Below, piece by piece: positions 60,501-64,000 of a stretch of 64,000 bases of DNA. The DNA comes from Malachius bipustulatus (lineage: Eukaryota > Arthropoda > Insecta > Coleoptera > Melyridae): positions 43,060,012 through 43,124,011 of the forward strand of contig OU342630.1 in assembly GCA_910589415.1 (NCBI GenBank). The letters run 5' to 3'. The notes beneath the pieces are model-generated. The model made no database searches, was not told the origin of the DNA, and was given only the letters and a program-made list of their open reading frames with translations. Positions within the stretch are counted from its first letter, which is position 1. Every line of letters starts with the position of its first letter. Made by a program: the position numbers and the translations under genes.

Positions 60501-61420
60501 GCGGTACTGTCGTTTCAGAATTGTCGATACAAGCCCAGCTTACCCTATTCGCTGAAGCTTAAATGAAATATCCACAGAAATATTTATACATTTTAATGTT
60601 ATTGACGGAATTATTATTTCCGTTATTATTTATGCCATTATAAAATAAGTTCCGCATGAAAATATTTCCCATCCCTGAGAAATATTTCATTATTTACACA
60701 GACTTTCTCCTTGGAGACTTACATACATAAAATTATGAACCGGCGAAATCTGTATTAATAAACAAACTAGAACCAATCGATTTTAGTTTTCATACTATCT
60801 AATATGTTATTTTCTGAGGACAAGTCAGCATCCAACATCTGATGACCGTTTTAAATTATAATAAAACTCAATTAATTTTAGAAACTGATTTATCTAGCAA
60901 CCGTTTATTTGAATTACAACTATATCGGAAAAAATGACCCAGTAGAGAGAATAAAAAACCTTCTTGCGCATCAATCTCATACATAGTGTATTTTTATGCG
61001 ATTCAATTACTTATGAATATTTTCCACGCTTTTTGAATTGGCTTTCTGAAATCTTCCATAATCAGGTCATATATTAGCGTAGTGGTTTACTGTGAAAATT
61101 TCATTTCATTTCGTTTAAAAACGTGCCATAAAATGGATTTTTATATTTAACAAAACAAACAAAATTAACAAAATTTAACAATATTGTCCCTTTTCCTATG
61201 CCCGCCACAGGCTAACTTCGCTCAAAAAATACTATTTTTTACCTTTAAAAAATTCAAAAAAAGTGAAAGGGGAGTTTTGAAAACCGAAAATTTGAAATTT
61301 TTTAGAAATAAACATCAAAGAAAAATATTCGAATATCTCCGCCATTTTTCTTATTTGCTTCTTGAATTTTTTCAGAGTTAAGTTAAAGTTTTCTGGTGTT
61401 TGTGTAGTGGCTGCATTCAA
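57550..61420. other. Longest stretch free of recognisable transposons
   Basis: Several sub-regions (57700-58200, 58880-59340, 60100-60560) are GC-balanced and look like unique host sequence, possibly conserved noncoding. Open frames (such as 59923-60261, minus) show no family motif. I see no exon with good splice sites. Confidence 0.4.
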
Positions 61421-61940
61421 TTATGATATACTGTACATATATACAGTAAGCCGTGTATCGACGCAGTATTGACACATGGTGGGATTACTGGAGCTCATCA
61501 GGTAACCATCAGTGAGGCATGTGTGTCCTATTCTAAGTCTTCGCATAATAATTTTGGTTTCGTCTGTTAGAGAATCGTTGCATATTCGGTGCATAATGCT
61601 ATCGACTGATTGTCTTGAATTTCTGTTAGGAGAAAGGAGAGCATTGAGAATTCCATGGAATTCGCCTGTATGTACGCTACAGTTAATATAGATAGACGGG
61701 ATTTTTTCACCACTGCTTATTGCAACGGAATTTGCAACGGAGCACACTACACCTTCGTTAAAAAGGGGGTCCCGGCTGCTTCACAGCAGTCGTTAAGTTA
61801 CGTCAGAGGCCCTTGAGGCTACTTGAAAACTTCTGACACTTGGGCTTTACCACAGCCATAAGATATTTATTTATTTATTTATTTACACCTTCGTTTTTGG
61901 AGTCGTAGGTGAACATGATGATGTCAAAATTGGCACTGCT
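61421..61940 (-). pseudogene. LINE RNase H and C-terminal zinc region, split by an insertion
   Basis: Minus strand. Upstream of the insertion (61896-61940): FDIIMFTYDSKNEGV, with the RNase H DSK motif (usually DGSK). After the insertion, the frame at 61421-61747 resumes VVCSVANSVAIS, then GEFHGILNALLSP, IMHRICNDSL, TDETKIIMRRLRIGHTCLTDGYL, ending with CQYCVDTRLTVYMYS. The RLRIGHTxLTxGYL and CxxC motifs are the C-terminus of jockey/I-type LINE polyproteins. The frame is intact across the insertion if one copy of the 12-base duplication is removed. The RT core is not in the window. Confidence 0.85.
61760..61883 (+). mobile_element. LINE 3' fragment with 12-bp TSD
   Basis: An almost exact copy of about 2614-2750 (GGGGGTCCCGGCTGCTTCAC onward to the TTTA tail), bounded by TACACCTTCGTT at 61748-61759 and 61884-61895. 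It is a clean, short, 5'-truncated insertion into the older LINE relic. The close match to the copy at 2.6 kb suggests recent activity of this LINE family. Confidence 0.92.
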
Positions 61941-62029
61941 AAGAAGTTCCAAAAAGACTAGATTGCTAATTTTTTTTTTATAATTCGAAAATCAATAATA
62001 ATTTTTGAAGTCTCTTTCTGCCATTGCAT

Positions 62030-62067
62030 TGTACTTCCGTGTACGCCATTTCGGGATCACCCAGTAT
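62030..62067 (-). repeat. Right-end fragment of the 20198-20840 type
   Basis: CCATTTCGGGATCACCCAGT is the complement of the left end of the 20198 element (CACCCTG mutated to CACCCAG). It is a remnant terminus. Confidence 0.6.
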
Positions 62068-62069
62068 TG

Positions 62070-63178
62070 TTATTTACAAGTTTTAAAGATTGGAGTAAAG
62101 AAATAATGGCCCACACATATGGAATCAAATGTAATTTAAAGGAATATTTACTGTTGGTACCTTAGTTCATGGAGTTGAGTCAATAAAAAGAAAACACTGA
62201 TTATTAGAGGCGTTGTATTGCGACTATGTACCTAAATTTTGAGGTTAACATGGTTAAAAACAGCAACCATGAAACATACAAAAGCTTTTAAACACAACGC
62301 TAATTTCATATCGTTCGTTAATGAATTTATACTTAAATTAATAACAAAGAATAGTGGGGAAAAAGAATTTATTTGCATACAAAATCCGAAGGTTTTGAAG
62401 CGCAATTTCAGAATTAATATTAGCTTACATCGCAGATAATTACACATAAAACTTCAGCATGTGGATAAACACAAAAGAGAGCCCATTTACAGGAAGTGTA
62501 GGTAACAATTCTCGCGCTTCCCTACACAAAACCTCTCGCGTAAGCTGCATTAATTCCATTCGGCGAATGTCTGGTTAAGTTTCACGCCTGAAGTAAGTCA
62601 CATCTCTGAAAACCCGTTATTAAAATGATAATGGGATGCAGTCCTGTAGTCCCGACGGACGGGATTCACTGAAACAGGCCCGACTGGGATACCTCTACAA
62701 ATCCTCGCCTGGAATCAATGACGTACACTTCCGACAAACTCAGAGACAGTTTTTATATTGGATTTATTGATTTGAAATGGGTTTCGCGGGAACGGGAAGA
62801 GGAGGAGCGGGAACGACGCGTGAAATCTACGGATCGCCTTTAACTGGCTATTCGTTTTACGATTCAGTTAAAACGGGATTTCATCTGAAATTAAACCTGG
62901 CAGGATATGAGTGGATGTGACGCCAGCGGCGTATTTTTCGGGGAAATTACTGCGCTAAGTAAAGATTTCACCCATCACCATGAATGTATCGATGCTAATA
63001 TCTTACTGGTATCTGATTGGACAGCTAAAGGAGTTTGTCACTTGAACTAAAAACCTTATAAAATAAAAAAATTCAGAGCAATTTACAAACTTTGTAGAAA
63101 TTGATTCAGATTCTATTGCCGAAAATTCACTAGAATAATATTTTTCAAATAAAATAAGTATACCTACTGAAGAAAACT
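62070..63178. other. Unassigned sequence
   Basis: 62620-63000 is GC-balanced and repeat-poor and may be host sequence. The mutually complementary open frames at 62232-62447 are not convincing. Confidence 0.4.
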
Positions 63179-63181
63179 ATA

Positions 63182-63745
63182 CAGGTGATCAGTAACTCGC
63201 GCACTCAGAGCATGCTGTGGTAAACTTCACTTTTTTAAAGAGTGGTAATTTTTTTTACTGCGGTGTTGTAAATTATTTTTTTCCATAGATATGATCGTTT
63301 CTATAAAAATAAAAGTGGCATCACTGCACTGAACATGTGAATAAGTTCGGGCTAGATGGTATTTTTATTATTTTTATTTCCATAGCGATGAAGGCATTTG
63401 AATATATTATATTCCAAGTTGAGTTCAGGCGGTTGCCAAACTTCAAATTTTGTTCAGATCTAGGTATGTTATCAATTTACAACATTCTCAATTCCTCTGT
63501 AAAGAGGTTTTGTGAAAAAAAAAATTGATGAATTTTATGGTGTCCGTTCTAGACATTACAGTATCCTGAACTTTTCATTAATTTTTATCACGGTTATTGA
63601 AAAAATTAGCTTTAAACTCGGATGAGGGAAACTCAGAAACTTGGAAACCAACTATTGGATTCAATTTTTTTTTGCAGAATATCCTTAATTTTAATGGACT
63701 CTATATCGCCCTGTATTCGGAGTGCGCGAGTTACTGATCAGCCTG
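63182..63745. mobile_element. CAGGTGATCAGTAAC foldback (564 bp)
   Basis: Left end CAGGTGATCAGTAACTCGCG is mirrored by the right end ...CGCGAGTTACTGATCAGCCTG, with TATA outside both. The terminal repeats are about 30 bases; further pairing is weak. It resembles the CAGGGTG group in its outer letters and target. Confidence 0.85.
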
Positions 63746-63799
63746 TATACTGTTTAATACCTACTTTATATGCTACGAAATTTCCCTGAAACAAAACTA

Positions 63800-64000
63800 T
63801 TTGTCAACTAAGTCAAACTAGCAATTGGGATGCAATGGGGTTGTATTTTATGTCTAAAAGTTCATATAAACAAAAGTCTGAAAATTGCTTCGATACCGAT
63901 CTACAGAATGTTGAAATTTCAAAAGAAAAATAGTTTTTTCTTTATAACTCCCATAGTTTTTGAGATATTTATCTCAAATTTGGAATATACGTTACGCTAT
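63800..64000. repeat. Possible element arm running off the window
   Basis: CTACAGAATGTTGAAATTTC at 63901-63920 resembles an internal CAGGGTG word followed by A/T-rich arm sequence (TTTATAACTCCCATAG). The rest lies beyond the window. Confidence 0.35.

Overview
This window reads as a piece of an insect nuclear genome, most likely a beetle or a related insect with an AT-rich, transposon-rich genome. The order is an inference from the repeat types. I see no bacterial operon structure, no rRNA genes and no complete host protein-coding gene. Almost everything recognisable is transposon-derived: decayed non-LTR retrotransposons (LINEs), one nearly complete Penelope-like element, tRNA-derived SINE pieces, small terminal-inverted-repeat elements, and about fifteen long foldback (palindromic) elements. 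The foldbacks share the terminal word CAGGGTG, are usually flanked by TA/TATA, and otherwise differ in sequence.

Layout. 1-6 kb: three foldbacks (1010-1716, 3605-4350, 4820-5818) around the 3' part of a LINE (1721-2752). 7-9.2 kb: a plus-strand LINE relic with a minus-strand LINE 3' end inserted in it, bounded by a 13-bp target-site duplication, then a second LINE C-terminus. 9.3-24 kb: further foldbacks (9328-10439, 11719-11759, 20198-20840, 21285-22054, 23043-23713), a 21-bp minisatellite foldback (17.6-18.0 kb) and a reverse transcriptase (RT) relic with the FADD active site (18.0-18.3 kb). 24.7-28.2 kb: an RTE-like LINE interrupted by two foldbacks, one of which carries another element inside it. 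28.5-30.8 kb: a Penelope-like element with RT and GIY-YIG nuclease, its 5' piece inverted in the manner of twin priming.

32.3-36.8 kb: a LINE relic with a SINE inserted (12-bp duplication), a second SINE, and an R1/jockey-like RNase H relic. 38-48 kb: a MITE inside one copy of a local duplication, foldbacks, an RT relic interrupted by another small element, and a second MITE type. 49.6 kb: a weak candidate cysteine-rich exon. 51.9 kb: an isolated CpG-rich island that may mark a promoter or first exon. 52.5-57 kb: a foldback, a 1.5-kb inverted-repeat structure, a second copy of the 38-kb MITE and a palindromic satellite of about 130-bp units. 57.5-61.4 kb: unique sequence with no gene I can support. 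61.4-64 kb: a LINE RNase H relic containing a LINE 3' fragment with a 12-bp duplication, then a final foldback.

Nothing here forms an operon or pathway. The relationships are insertional: elements nest inside one another, so relative ages can be read. Several LINE insertions carry target-site duplications that prove the order. The host sequence could be intronic or intergenic; I found no convincing splice-linked gene model.
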